DNA of 64,000 nt from Zygnema cylindricum (lineage: Eukaryota; Streptophyta; Zygnematophyceae; Zygnematales; Zygnemataceae): NCBI GenBank assembly GCA_037447655.1, contig JBBHKE010002416.1, forward strand, positions 89,389 through 153,388, written 5' to 3'. The notes beneath the pieces were generated by a model. The model was not told where the DNA came from, ran no database searches, and saw only the letters and a list, made by a program, of their open reading frames with translations. The position numbers and the translations under genes are program-made. Below are positions 42,198 to 52,314 of this stretch, in pieces (the first letter of the stretch is position 1; every line of letters begins with the position of its first letter).

Positions 42198-43330
42198 ATG
42201 GTGGACACAAAATTGCATGTTATGGGCCCACCCTCTAGGGTGCCCATATTCAACAGATCTAGATTCATTTACTGGGAAGCTATGATGACAGGGGCATTAT
42301 GTGAGAAACGATACTAGGGTATTGTTAGTGGACAGGTGAAACGTCCATCTCAAGGAACTCCACGAGGGTTTCGAGAAGTGAGGTTATCTGCAGCAAGATC
42401 TGCTCCAACGGAGGAGACAGATGATGGGGACTGTAGTGTGTCCGAAAAAGGGAAAGGAAAGGAGACACCTCTCACTCCTATTGCCATGTCACCCGGAGCG
42501 GTGGCCGTGAAGACCGAGGAAAACGACATTCACATGTGGGAGTACACCAACATGAATGCAAGGCACTTCATTCTGAGGCACCTCACCCAAGCGTTGGCAA
42601 CTTCTCACCTTCAAATCTTCATGGTTGAGGAGTTGTGGATGACCTTAGTGGAGATCTATAGAGCTGGCACCATTCAGGAGCTTCAGCTGGCTGAGCAAAG
42701 GCGATCAGTAACACTTTTAAAGGAGGAAAGATGTTGGACTATTACACCGATCTCTCTTGTCTATACATAGAGATGGAGATTGCCGGATGGACAAGCACTA
42801 TGAAGATGAAAGTTAACACTCTCATCATGAAGTTGCCGGAGGAGTATGAAAATATAGTGTACACAGTGCAGCAAATGGATGATAGTGCTTGGAAGTGGAG
42901 AACCGTTGTTCGAATGATACTTGTACAGGAAAACACTATTGAGATCCGAAGAGGAGAAAAGAGCGTGCAAGCTCTAGCTGTCGGAACTGACCGGTGGAGG
43001 AAGGATGCGAAGAAGCCGTACCACTGCTTCAAAGGAGAAAAAGATCAATCTGGAGAACCGAGGACTACAAAGAGCCTTTGTCGTTTCTGCAAAAAGCCGG
43101 GGCACTTCATAGCTGATTGCATCAAGCTATCAGAGTTGAGGCTCCAAGAAAATTGTGGAGGTGGTTCTTCCAGAGGGAAGAAGAAAGCACTTTTGGTCAC
43201 ACGAGTGAAAGGAGAGACCGAGGAGGACGAGTCCTCCGAGGAGGAGGACGGGGAGCTTCTTCTTAACGAGAATCTAGAGGAGAAGGAGATCCCTCGAAAA
43301 CAGAAGTGTGCCCTTGGAGCCATTCGGGAA
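42198..43330 (+). pseudogene. Copia H gag
   Basis: The frame reads MVDTKLHVMGPPSRVPIF, then the gag of the D/E type (MKLPEEYENIVYTVQQMDDS) and an intact CCHC knuckle CRFCKKPGHFIADC near 43083-43122. A TAG near 42315 and a frameshift near 42720-42731 break it. The C-terminal part is acidic (EDESSEEEDGELLLNENLEE) and continues in frame into protease. Confidence 0.8.
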
Positions 43331-43675
43331 GCACCAGAGGAGGGATGGATCATCGACTCAGGTGCATCAATGCATATGTGTCGTGATAGGCACCTCTTCA
43401 CTAAGCTAAGAAAGATCCCTACTGTGGAATTAGAGTATGGGGATGGGAGAGTAGTTACCACAGATCTAGTGGGATCAAAAGATCTGAAAGTCTTAGTGGA
43501 GGGTAAGACTTTTATTCTCACCTTCTCAATTGTGCTCTACATTCCTCAGTTAAGTAAGAATCTTGTGTCTACATTTGTGTTAGATGACAAGGATTTTGAT
43601 TCCTTCACTAGAAAGGGAGTCTTTAGCGCTAAGTATGGAGATGAAGTCTACTTCATAGCTGATAAGGGTAGCTAA
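43331..43675 (+). pseudogene. Copia H protease
   Basis: In frame with the second gag frame: WIIDSGASMHMCRDRHLF, with an intact DSG triad, then IPQLSKNLVSTFVLDDKDFD. It ends at a TAA after IADKGS. This is the only protease of the D/E/H group in the window with an intact active site. Confidence 0.8.
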
Positions 43676-44117
43676 GGAATGTTTAGGCTTAACATGAGTA
43701 ATGAAAAGAATAGTGCTTACTATGGTGGTGTTTCGAGCTTGATGATCTAGCATAAGCGTTTGGGACATGTGCATTTTGATAGACTGAGGGAAATGAAGAA
43801 GCTGGGTGTACTAGAGGGCATTCAATTTGGGGATAATCAGATGATGGATGACTATAGTGGCTATGCCCAAGGTAAGGCTCATAGACTTCCCTTTCCCAAA
43901 ACTGCCACATATAGAGGTGAGAAAGTACTAGATCTGGTCCACACAGATATGTGGGGACCAGCAAGGGTGCCTTCGGTTGGGGGAAAGAGGTATATGTTGA
44001 CAATTACCGATGATTGGTCTAGATATTCCAGAGTCTACTTCTTGAAAACAAAGTGTGAAACACCAAAATACTTTAAAGAATACAAAGCCTGGAGTGAGAA
44101 GTTGCATGGAACCCCCA
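43676..44117 (+). pseudogene. Copia H integrase, 5' part
   Basis: Starts GMFRLNMSNEKNSAYYG. The zinc-binding region HKRLGHVHFDRLREMKKL ... YAQGKAHRLPF has lost its Cys pair. The core is LVHTDMWGPARVPSVGGK and TDDWSRYSRVYFLKTKCE. It is interrupted at 44117 by gypsy K and resumes at 47653. Confidence 0.8.
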
Positions 44118-44144
44118 TGTCATGCCGCATGGTATCGGACGCAT

Positions 44145-44345
44145 GCGCGCACAACATTTTGCATGCGTACACGATATCGCGCACGCACGCACAATATTGT
44201 GCTCGCGCGCGTGATATTCTGCATGCGTGCACAATACAGTGCACGCACGCGCAATATTGTGTCCACGAGCACGATATCGTGCACGCGTTCGCGATATTCG
44301 GCGTGCGCGTGATTTCATTCACGCGCGCACGATATCATTCTCGCA
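44145..44345 (+). repeat. CpG-rich imperfect repeats in gypsy K U3
   Basis: Recurring units alternate GATATC or AATATT cores with CGCACGCACGC/CGCGCG arms (for example CACGATATCGTGCACGCG). CG dinucleotide density is far above that of the copia sequences around. The same array is at 46268-46468. It reads as spurious Cys/His/Ala-rich ORFs. Confidence 0.75.
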
Positions 44346-44735
44346 CGCACGATATTTCGACGTGCGTGTATGATTTTCGGTCGCACGTGCGACCGCGATT
44401 TATTTATGTTTGATGTGTACGCGATTCGCGTACACCTCTAATAGAACAAATACTAATTTCGTGCGTGGTACCATGTCGTTTCATGCGCAGGTACACATTT
44501 TTCAAGTATTTCGTGCGATACTATATATTTCGTGCGATATGTTTCGTTTCGTGTGTACGCACGCGATTTTGGGAGTATCGACGTGAAGTATCGTTTGGAG
44601 GCGTATCGGGATTTCCGGGCGACGCTTCGATACATATGTTTATTTAAGTCGCGAACCCATGTAGGTTTGCGCATACATGTAGTTAGGGAGGGTTTTTACC
44701 CTCGGACGGTGGATTATGCGGAACGTGCAGCAGAC

Positions 44736-44762
44736 AATGTTGGCCGCCTATTGGCCAACATT
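44736..44762 (+). other. Conserved LTR hairpin (10-bp stem, 7-nt loop), gypsy K 5' LTR
   Basis: AATGTTGGCC and GGCCAACATT pair perfectly around the loop GCCTATT. The gypsy L LTR has GATTCTGGTT / AGCCAGAATC around ACCTATT at 57337-57363. All ten pairs are kept although both strands changed (four Watson-Crick replacements and one change to a T-G pair). Confidence 0.7.
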
Positions 44763-44858
44763 CTAAGTAGTTCTTTCATGTGAACTAGCCTATACTTAGG
44801 TTAGGGTTTGCGTAGGCGTAGCGTAGCTAATACTTAGTCTATTTTCAGACTTAGAATT

Positions 44859-45638
44859 TACAAATGCGCCACATGCGACCGGTTACGCACCTCTTTCTCT
44901 AATCGGCAGGTGTCTCTACAGCCATTGCCCATCAAAGGATTGTTTTATCGGTGGTCCGTGGATCTCGCCGGACCGTTTCCCTTATCTCGAAAGGGGAAAC
45001 AATACATTATGATAATGATTGAAAATTTTAGCAAATGGGTAGAGGTGGTCGCTCTTCCCCACAAGACCGCTAAATTGACCACTGCTGCTATTAAAGAGCA
45101 CGTCCTCATGCGTTATGGAGCTCCGGCGGAGGTTCTTACGGACCAAGGTACGGAGTTCCGCGGGGAATTTCAAGAGATGTTGGATGAATCTTTAATTGAT
45201 CATCGCCGGACCAGTCGTGATCACCCACAAGCCGATGGCTTGGCGGAACGAGCTGTCCAAACTTTGAAGCAGGCCCTCCGAAAGCATTGTTTGGAGAAAC
45301 ACATCTCCGTCTGGGACGAATCCTTGGGCTATATCACCATGGGATACCGGATGTCCGTACAAGCTAGCTTGGCTAATTTCAGCCCGTACTATATTCTCTT
45401 CGGTCGAGCACCCTTGCTCGGTCGGAATATTCAGAAAGCAGCAAGTTTACTATTGCCTCTAATGTCTGACACCATATTCTTGGAAGAACTAACTCGCCGT
45501 GCTTTGCTTTTCGCTCGTGAGATGCCCATGGCTTTTGATAATTTGAAGATTGCCCAACATCCGGATACCTTGCCCTTTGCCACTACGCGAAGTGGCAGTT
45601 ACAAGCCTCAACTGAAATCTTACCAAGTCAGAGATTAG
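44859..45638 (+). pseudogene. Gypsy K integrase
   Basis: The frame from about 44910 reads FYRWSVDLAGPFPLSRKG (first Asp), VLTDQGTEFRGEFQEML (second Asp) and HPQADGLAERAVQTLKQAL (Glu), then YYILFGRAPLLGRN and LFAREMPMAFDNLKIAQHPD. The catalytic triad is intact. The N-terminal zinc domain is deleted. A TAG at 45636-45638 separates it from the PHD-bearing part in the same frame. Confidence 0.85.
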
Positions 45639-46031
45639 GTGTACCTTCGTCGACAATCTTTCGACACTTTGGACACGGATGTTTCACCACACATTCTTCG
45701 TGTGGTGGAAATATATCCTAATGGGATGTTGGGTTTGCAGGGTGCGGATACAAGGATAATTCGAGAGCATTCGAAGAACTGTGCACCTTGTTACTTACCG
45801 GATTTGTCACAGGATATGGATCCGATGAGGATGCCAATAACAAAGGCGACGGAATGTACCATTTGCAGGCGAGCAGACGGCGAGACTTTTATGCTCTTGT
45901 GCGACCATTGTAACCAAGGGTTCCACATGGAGTGTTTAGTTCCTCCATTGACAGCTGTGCCAGGTGGCCATTGGTTTTGCCATGGCTGTCGTGAGCTGCC
46001 AGCGGTTTTGACCAGCTCCTCCGCAGGCTAA
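45639..46031 (+). CDS. PHD finger at the integrase C-terminus, gypsy K
   Basis: The frame (130 codons after the TAG) starts VYLRRQSF and resembles the SH3-like C-terminal integrase segment (HILRVVEIYPNGMLGLQG). A complete Cys4-His-Cys3 PHD finger follows: CTIC, CDHC, His in NQGFHMEC, and HWFCHGC, with the usual PPL and Trp positions. PHD fingers read histone H3 tails (family knowledge). The position is where chromoviruses carry a chromodomain, so a role in choosing chromatin targets is inferred. A stop follows shortly after the finger. Confidence 0.85.
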   Translation: MYLRRQSFDTLDTDVSPHILRVVEIYPNGMLGLQGADTRIIREHSKNCAPCYLPDLSQDMDPMRMPITKATECTICRRADGETFMLLCDHCNQGFHMECLVPPLTAVPGGHWFCHGCRELPAVLTSSSAG

Positions 46032-46037
46032 GGAGCT

Positions 46038-46238
46038 GGGGGGGGGAATTATAGGATTCACTTCTTGCTAGGGAAGTATTTTTCCTTTTTTATTCTTTTG
46101 GTCATCTTCACATTTATTCTTTTGCATGTTGTATATACCTTTTGCCGATCTCATTCATTTTCGTTTGTTTATATGTTTGGAGCATGACTTTGCTGGTTGG
46201 GATGCATGTTTGCTCTTTCTAGTCTCTCATGCACGACA
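46038..46238 (+). repeat. G9 tract plus 192-bp copy of the LTR end
   Basis: Nine G (46038-46046) follow the PHD stop, like a polypurine tract. The next 192 bp (46047-46238, AATTATAGGATTCACTTC ... GCACGACA) recur, with a few changes, as the last 192 bp of the 3' LTR (47457-47648). Two bases (GT) then precede TGTCATGCC of the 3' LTR. This resembles an LTR-LTR junction. Confidence 0.8.
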
Positions 46239-46240
46239 GT

Positions 46241-47648
46241 TGTCATGCCGCATGGTATCGGACCCATGCGCCCACAACATTTTGCATGCGTACACGATAT
46301 CGCGCAGGCACGCACAATATTGTGCTCGCGCGCGTGATATTCTGCATGTCTGCACAATACGGTGCACGCACGCGCAATATTGTGTCCACGAGCACGATAC
46401 CGTGCACGCGTTCGCGATATTCGGCGTGCGCGTGATTTCATTCACGCGCGCACGATATCATTCTCACACGCACGATATTTTGACCTGCGTGTATGATTTT
46501 CGGTCGCACGTGCGACCGCGATTTATTTATGTTTGATGTGTACGCGATTCGCGTACACCTCTAATAGAACAAATACTAATTTCGTGCGTGGTACCATGTC
46601 GTTTCATGCGCAGGTACACATTTTTCAAGTATTTCGTGCGATACTATATATTTCGTGCGATATGTTTCGTTTCGTGTGTACGCACGCGATTTTGGGAGTA
46701 TCGACGTGAAGTATCGTTTGGAGGCGTATCGGGATTTCCGGGCGACGCTTCGATACATATGTTTATTTAAGTCGCGAACCCATGTAGGTTTGCGCATACA
46801 TGTAGTTAGGGAGGGTTTTTACCCTCGGACGGTGGATTATGCGGAACGTGCAGCAGACAATGTTGGCCGCCTATTGGCCAACATTCTAAGTAGTTCTTTC
46901 ATGTGAACTAGCCTAGACTTAGGTTAGGGTTTGCGTAGGCGTAGCGTAGCTAATACTTAGTCTATTTTCAGACTTAGAATATTTAGCTTTTGGACAAGAA
47001 TTTTCTCTTGGCGGCGGAGCTTTCTCTTGCTCTCTCTCTCACCGATTGCTCAAGTTTCCTCCTTTCTTTTGCTAGCTAGCTGTAGAGGCTAGATAGTTTA
47101 CGTACATTCTCCTTTGTAATTCTGCCCACGCTTTTAATCCACGCGGCTCAAAGCCAAGTCCGGAAGGTTTCCCTCCAACTTGTGTCATTTTTGGGAAGTG
47201 GTGGATTGGAGTTCGTGTGGAGAAGCATCCGGATCCGGCTGCCCTTCCCACGGACAGCTAGACGGTTTGGGTGTTTGTTTTGTGTTGTTTGTATTTTCGG
47301 TTGGGAATGGAAGGGTGAATTTTGGCCGAATTTTGAGTTTTCCTTGTTTTTGGTTGGAATTATTTATTTTGCTTCGTTGCTTTCGTACGAGATAACTCTT
47401 GTAAAGAATACGTTGAAGACCCAAGAGCCTAGTGGCTACCTTGTGGCTGAGTATCGAATTATAGGATTCACTTCTTGCTAGGGGAGTATTCTTCCCTTTT
47501 TATTCTTTTGGTCATCTTCACATTTATTCTTTTGCATGTTGTATATACCTTTTTCCCATCTCATTCATTTTCGTTTGTATATATGTTTGGAGCATGACAT
47601 TGATGGTTGGGATGCATGTTCGCTCTTTCAAGTCTCTAATGCACGACA
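46241..47648 (+). repeat. Gypsy K 3' LTR
   Basis: The LTR is 1408 bp, TGTCATGCC...GCACGACA, with short inverted ends (TGTC/GACA). It contains the CpG repeats, the conserved hairpin (46859-46885) and an AT-richer 3' third. CCCA follows as target-site duplication. Confidence 0.75.
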
Positions 47649-47652
47649 CCCA

Positions 47653-48112
47653 TTAGAAGAATAAGGAGTGATAATAGGGGAAAGTACACCTCTAACCAGT
47701 TTGAGGATTATTTGAGAGATGAGAGAGTTCAGCATCAGAAAACTGTGCCGAATAATCTAGAACACAATGGGGTAGCTGAGAGGTTAAACCGGACTTTAAA
47801 ATATAGTGTGTGCAGCATGTTGGCAAATAAGAAAATAAGAAGAAGATTTTGGGCAGAGGCCATGAACTGTGCTAACTACATTAAGAATAGAGTCCTCACC
47901 ACAAATGTTAAAATAATGACCCCTTATGAGAGATGGGTTGGAAAGAAACCGAATGTTTCTCACTTGAAAGTATTTGGTAGTCAAGTTTACAGTCTTCACA
48001 CAGATAAGAAAAACTGGAAACTAGATGCTAAAGGGAAACCGGGATATTTTGTGGGATATGATGAGGATGTCAAGGGATATAGAGTCTATGACTAAGCTAA
48101 ACAAGATATCAT
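47653..48112 (+). pseudogene. Copia H integrase, 3' part
   Basis: Continues RIRSDNRGKYTSNQFEDYL-like core and EHNGVAERLNRTLKYSVCSM (catalytic Glu), then AEAMNCANYIKNRVLTTNVK and GYDEDVKGYRVYD. At about 48112 it is fused to copia F integrase on the opposite strand. RT and RNase H of H are absent. Confidence 0.8.
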
Positions 48113-48114
48113 AT

Positions 48115-49752
48115 GGGACTTTAGACGGTCCCCACACGTCTGAATGAATAATTTGCAGCAAATTCGTAGCCCGATTATCTGCGGTTTGACGTAGGGGTAG
48201 CTTGTGAAGTCTCCCTAAAGCACAACCATCACATACATGAGAATCTTTTTTTCCTAATATGACCCCATATATCATTTTGTGTTTCACCATTTTATCAAGT
48301 TTTTTGTGATGAACATGACCGAGCCTCTTATGCCACAAAACATTTTCCGGAATGACACTTGAGTATGTAAAGTCAATTTCATTAGCCAAGTCCATCCCGT
48401 ACAACAAGTTTGGGACTCTAGTTCCTACCAAGGCTACTCTCCCTTCTTTTCTTACTACCTTATTCCCATTCTTTTGCAAGATTTCAAATCCTTTCATTTC
48501 AACCACAGAAGTGGAAAACAAAATTTTCTTAAACTTTGGAATATAGAGAACATCATGTAAGGTTCTCTTTACAATCTGACCATTGATGTCACATGCTAAC
48601 TCCACGCTTCCTTTTGCCGTAGCCTCCACACCACTATCATCCGCATAGTAGTTTCGACGAGTCGGAATCGGAGTAAGGGTTATGAAGTAAGCTCGGTTGC
48701 CGCACATGTGGGAAGAGCACACGGAGTCCATAATCCATCCATTTTCTTAAGGCCCCTCTATGAGATCTTTTGCAAGGGAAAAGAACTCATCATCTTTCGA
48801 TTGCGGAAATCTGACCACATCATCTTTTTCCCCCAACGATTCGTCTTGTGGCGTCTCATCAAATGCAAGGAACGCCGCATTTTCACTGGCAGTTTTGGTG
48901 CTGACTTATTTGAAGGTGGTTCCTCCGATCGCACCTTCTATCGCGCACGATAAATTCTTGTTTCACACGCATTTATAAATGCTGGGCACAGCCGGAAAAC
49001 ATGACCTTGACCGAAGCAATAGACACACCTATCATATTGCCTATAATTAGGATTAGGGGTGAAGTTTCTATTTCCGGAAAATCGAGCCAGCCTATTTGTC
49101 TAAGCATTGTACGCTACCGCTGATTTTCCACCATTCAATGCTATCTGAGTTGCCTCTTCCTATAGAATGTAATCTTCAGCTACAGTTATATTCCATCTAG
49201 CCTTCTCCAACCTTTTCAATTGTTCCGCGGCTCCTTTATATTCAGCAGGAAGCCCTCCCATTAAAATTATATCTTGATGATAGGGAGGAAAATTCCCCCC
49301 GAAACATGCATTTTCCGACAAAAAAAGCTTAAAGCAATTACAATAGGAGTTCATATCACCCTCGGTATACTTATAATCCCAAATTTTCCCAGCTGTTATA
49401 ACCTCATTCTGCTCACTAGCTAGGATATATGACTCCCGCAAAGCCTTCCATATATCAAATGCTTTAGAGATATTGATATATGTCATGTTCAGATCTTCGG
49501 ACAAGAGTAGTTTGAGAATATGCAATGCATCCTCATTTTTCTTTTCAAAATCAGAATCCATATCAGGAAGAACACCGGAAATCACATCATACAATCTCAC
49601 TTGCTTAAGGTAAGACTTGGTCAAATCCGCCTAATATAAATATTTTTGGCCATTAAACACCGGGATCTGTGAGGGTGGGTCCGTGACCTATTAATTTGAG
49701 GCGACCGGTGACCCAAAGGAGGAAGAAGAAGCACCAGCAGTTGCCATAATAT
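48115..49752 (-). pseudogene. Second copy of copia F gag, protease and integrase start
   Basis: Near-identical to 37258-38895, shifted by about 10,855 bp. Protease and the integrase zinc domain are open here in one frame (48021-48731), with WHKRLGHVHHKKLDKM ... VCDGCALGRLHKLP intact. The triad is again DSV. Gag at 49160-49624 lacks only the N-terminal part after a stop. Confidence 0.8.
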
Positions 49753-52028
49753 TCAGATTACAAAAGAGGAAACTCTCACGGAAACCACAAAAGGACCGAC
49801 TTCAAAGTGATCCCCCAAGCAAACAAGACATACACTAGATCTGCAAATTCGCCACAATATTAATAGTATAACAAATAAATCACATGCACAATTTCATAGG
49901 GTTCTGCCAAAAGATCACAATGATCTTGCAATTGAAAAAGACAGAAAAACGTCTTTGCAGTTTTCCATTCAGTGAATTCCTAACTCCAAAATATTCTAAG
50001 TCCAACATATACAAAGTGAACCTACAACTGATCTAAACCATACCATATTTACCGTGGTGTGTCGGTACACTAAACATTAATCAAACTAAACCCCTCCATC
50101 TACCGTACAAGTATTTACATCAATCCTTAACCCTAGCCGCTTCTAAAGTACGCAGTCAAAGTTAGTCCGCAGAATTGACGGCTCGGTCAATATTTCTCTT
50201 CCAAAAATGACGGCGAACTTCGTCCGCTGTCCGCGTATTCATTCATCACCGAAGATGAACCTCCACGTGTAAATCTGGCCCTTTAATTAAATATGTACTT
50301 TGTCAACCAAGTCAACCAAGCTTGACTTCCCCACGGACCGACACGTGTATATAGAGTGTACCAAATCTGTCAACTCCCTTTGGAGTTACATACCACACCA
50401 CATCTTGTCTACGTCAACTCAGTCTGTACACAAAAACTAGCTTAGTGTAGACACTCTTTCTCACACACGAGATATAAAGAGGACTAAAGGTTTCCAAAAC
50501 CAACATGGCCCAAGTAACGGAATAGCAACCTGCAAATCATAATGGTCTTCATACCGAAATGCGAGGTCACGCATCTGGATATCAAAAAGCATGCAAAAGT
50601 GTGACAAGGACATAGTGTCCTTGAGACCCGAAAAACAAAACTGATTTTTACCTCCTTCGGTGTCCATGGACGAGGCCATGTCCACGAAAAAGAGATCGGA
50701 GTTAGCGTGTATGGTTCCGCCCAACAAAAAACGAGAAGGCATTAGATTTAGATCCCGAATATCAAGGGAGTCTATGTCAAAGTCTTCCCCCTAGGTGTGG
50801 GAAGAGGACGAAGAGACGGATGATGTAGATCTATATGTGGTGGTAATACCAGATCTTTGTTGTAATTTAGAAATCTTTATTTTAGTAGATAGGGCTAAAA
50901 TAACTTAAAATATTTTCTAATTAGTCTGCTGTAATACTTACCTTAATTAGTGTTACAGTAGCAAAAGTACAATAAAGTATATTGTACTTTTACAAGAACA
51001 CGTGTCGGCAAGAGAACGTATGCAGGTTTTACAGAGTGGCGCCGACAGTCAGCCTCACGCGTCACGCATTTGAAAATTAGATTCACAGGATCGGACGAAC
51101 AAAATCTGAACCGGGTATTCGGGAAAATTATGGTACGGTTCGACCGTACCATCGTTGATTGAATTTGTTCCAGCGGACGCGATTCACTTGGGACCACAAT
51201 TGTGGTTCATGAGGGACCACAAGCGTGATTCACTTGGGACCACAAGTGACGAAGCACTCAGATGCTTCGTACTACACGACCACAGTCAGCTGGACTTTAA
51301 CGACTACCGCTAACTAAGCATCTAGAACGTTTTGTGTACGGTTCGATATCTAAAAATATCTGAATTAATATTGTTTTGTAGTTTAGTGTAATAAAAAATA
51401 GTTTTTCTTTAATTAGGTTTTTGGAAAATAGTAATTAGGGTTTTTGAGGTACTACGGTACAGTAACGTAGAGGTAGGATACTTTGTCGTTAGTCATGGTA
51501 ATAACCGCGGTAACAGTTACTTAAATTAGTGTAGACCAAAAGATACACATTGTGAGCATATAATTTAAGACTTAGCCAATTTTGTAGTATCCAGTTTTGG
51601 GAATATGATTTTCTATGAGCAGTTTTTGAGAAACTTCCAGACATCATATCTTATGGTTTACTGGGTCATTTGGGCTACAATTTTTGGGAATTATTATTTT
51701 ACTCTCTAGTGTATCATTGTGAGAAAATTGAGGCATATTGGCATTTTTTGTCATATTTTGTGTAAGCTGAAAGTTGGCTTTTATGTAGGTGTTTGATAGC
51801 TTCTGCTGTTTTCCATGTCTACTTACACTACTGGTGCTAGTCCTCCTGCAGCAACGCTAGTTCTAGAACAACAGGTTATGGGCAATTCGTCAAGAATTCG
51901 TATCTTTAATGGCTAAAATTATGCGTACTAGGCGGCGATGGTTGAATCGTCGTTTAAAACTGCTGACTTATTGGGGGTCTTCGATGGCTCCCTTGATGAA
52001 ACAGATCCAAGTTGGGCGAAAAAGAATT
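49753..52028. repeat. Second copy of the F/G spacer and copia G start
   Basis: Collinear with 38898-41173, with few differences visible by eye. It includes the 93-residue ORF (50461-50742, minus) and the G gag start (ATG at 51815). It ends at the TRIM insertion; the rest of the G remnant follows at 52544-52625. Confidence 0.8.
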
Positions 52029-52257
52029 TGTTGGATTGGCACGTGAAGCCGGTCCAATACGGGGTAGAATATGGAAATATCCATACTCGAGCCGCCCGTA
52101 ATAAATGGGTACGGACTCGCCAGTCTCAACATCGAGCTGGTGGCACAGTGGTAGTGCGTTCGCAGCTGAAGTGAAAGGTCCCAGGTTCGAACCCTGGCCG
52201 GCTCAATTTTCCCAAGTGTGGGACATGCCGAATCCCGGATTTCTAGGAAATCTAACA
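52029..52257 (+). repeat. TRIM left LTR
   Basis: 229 bp with TG...CA ends. It contains the tRNA-like segment in its second half followed by TTTT. Confidence 0.9.
52134..52205 (+). tRNA. tRNA-like cloverleaf in TRIM left LTR
   Basis: The 72 nt fold as a full cloverleaf. The acceptor pairs GAGCTGG/CCGGCTC (one T-G pair), the D stem GCAC/GTGC has loop AGTGGTA, and the anticodon stem TTCGC/GTGAA has loop AGCTGAA. The T arm is perfect (CCAGG/CCTGG with loop TTCGAAC), then the discriminator A. The B box GGTTCGAACCC is canonical and TTTT follows at once. The anticodon by position would be CTG, but U33 is G, so function in translation is doubtful. More likely it is a Pol III promoter module or tRNA-derived domain. 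Confidence 0.7.
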
Positions 52258-52314
52258 TGGTATCGGAGCCAGCGGGATTGCGGATGGTTTGACCGGCTTT
52301 CCCGTGAGGGGGGG
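52258..52314 (+). other. TRIM internal region: primer site and polypurine tract
   Basis: TGGTATCGGAGCCAG matches the complement of the 3' end of plant initiator tRNA-Met at 14 of 15 positions. The region ends CGTGAGGGGGG just before the right LTR. Only 57 bp separate the LTRs, leaving only the cis signals for reverse transcription. Confidence 0.85.

Larger units (their letters stand above)
41251..42217 (+). repeat. Copia H 5' LTR (first bases missing)
   Basis: It starts at GTATTTTCTAGG, about 28 nt into the LTR as judged from LTRs D and E, and ends AAAATTGCA before the primer site. It contains TATAAATA (41996-42003), GTAC palindromes (41834-41915) and an antisense tRNA-like segment. The gag ATG is at 42198, exactly 20 nt before the end. 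Confidence 0.8.
44118..44858 (+). repeat. Gypsy K 5' LTR, truncated
   Basis: Collinear and near-identical to 46241-46980, then it breaks off after CAGACTTAGAAT and passes into pol. It includes CpG-rich repeats, two perfect dyads (44379-44394 and 44415-44435) and a conserved hairpin (44736-44762). Confidence 0.8.
44118..47648 (+). mobile_element. Ty3/gypsy K with integrase-PHD, inserted in copia H
   Basis: The element begins TGTCATGCCGC and ends GCACGACA. The host sequence CCCA is duplicated on both sides (44114-44117 and 47649-47652), and the copia H frame resumes after it. It holds a truncated 5' LTR (44118-44858), the 3' end of pol (integrase and PHD), a G9 tract, a 192-bp copy of the LTR end and a 3' LTR (46241-47648). 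Gag, protease, RT and RNase H were removed by a deletion starting inside the 5' LTR. Confidence 0.85.

Noticed and set aside
44035-44430. Cys/His/Ala-rich ORFs on both strands
   Set aside because: Both strands are open because of the short CpG repeat units in the gypsy K LTR. The same frames recur at 46126-46536.
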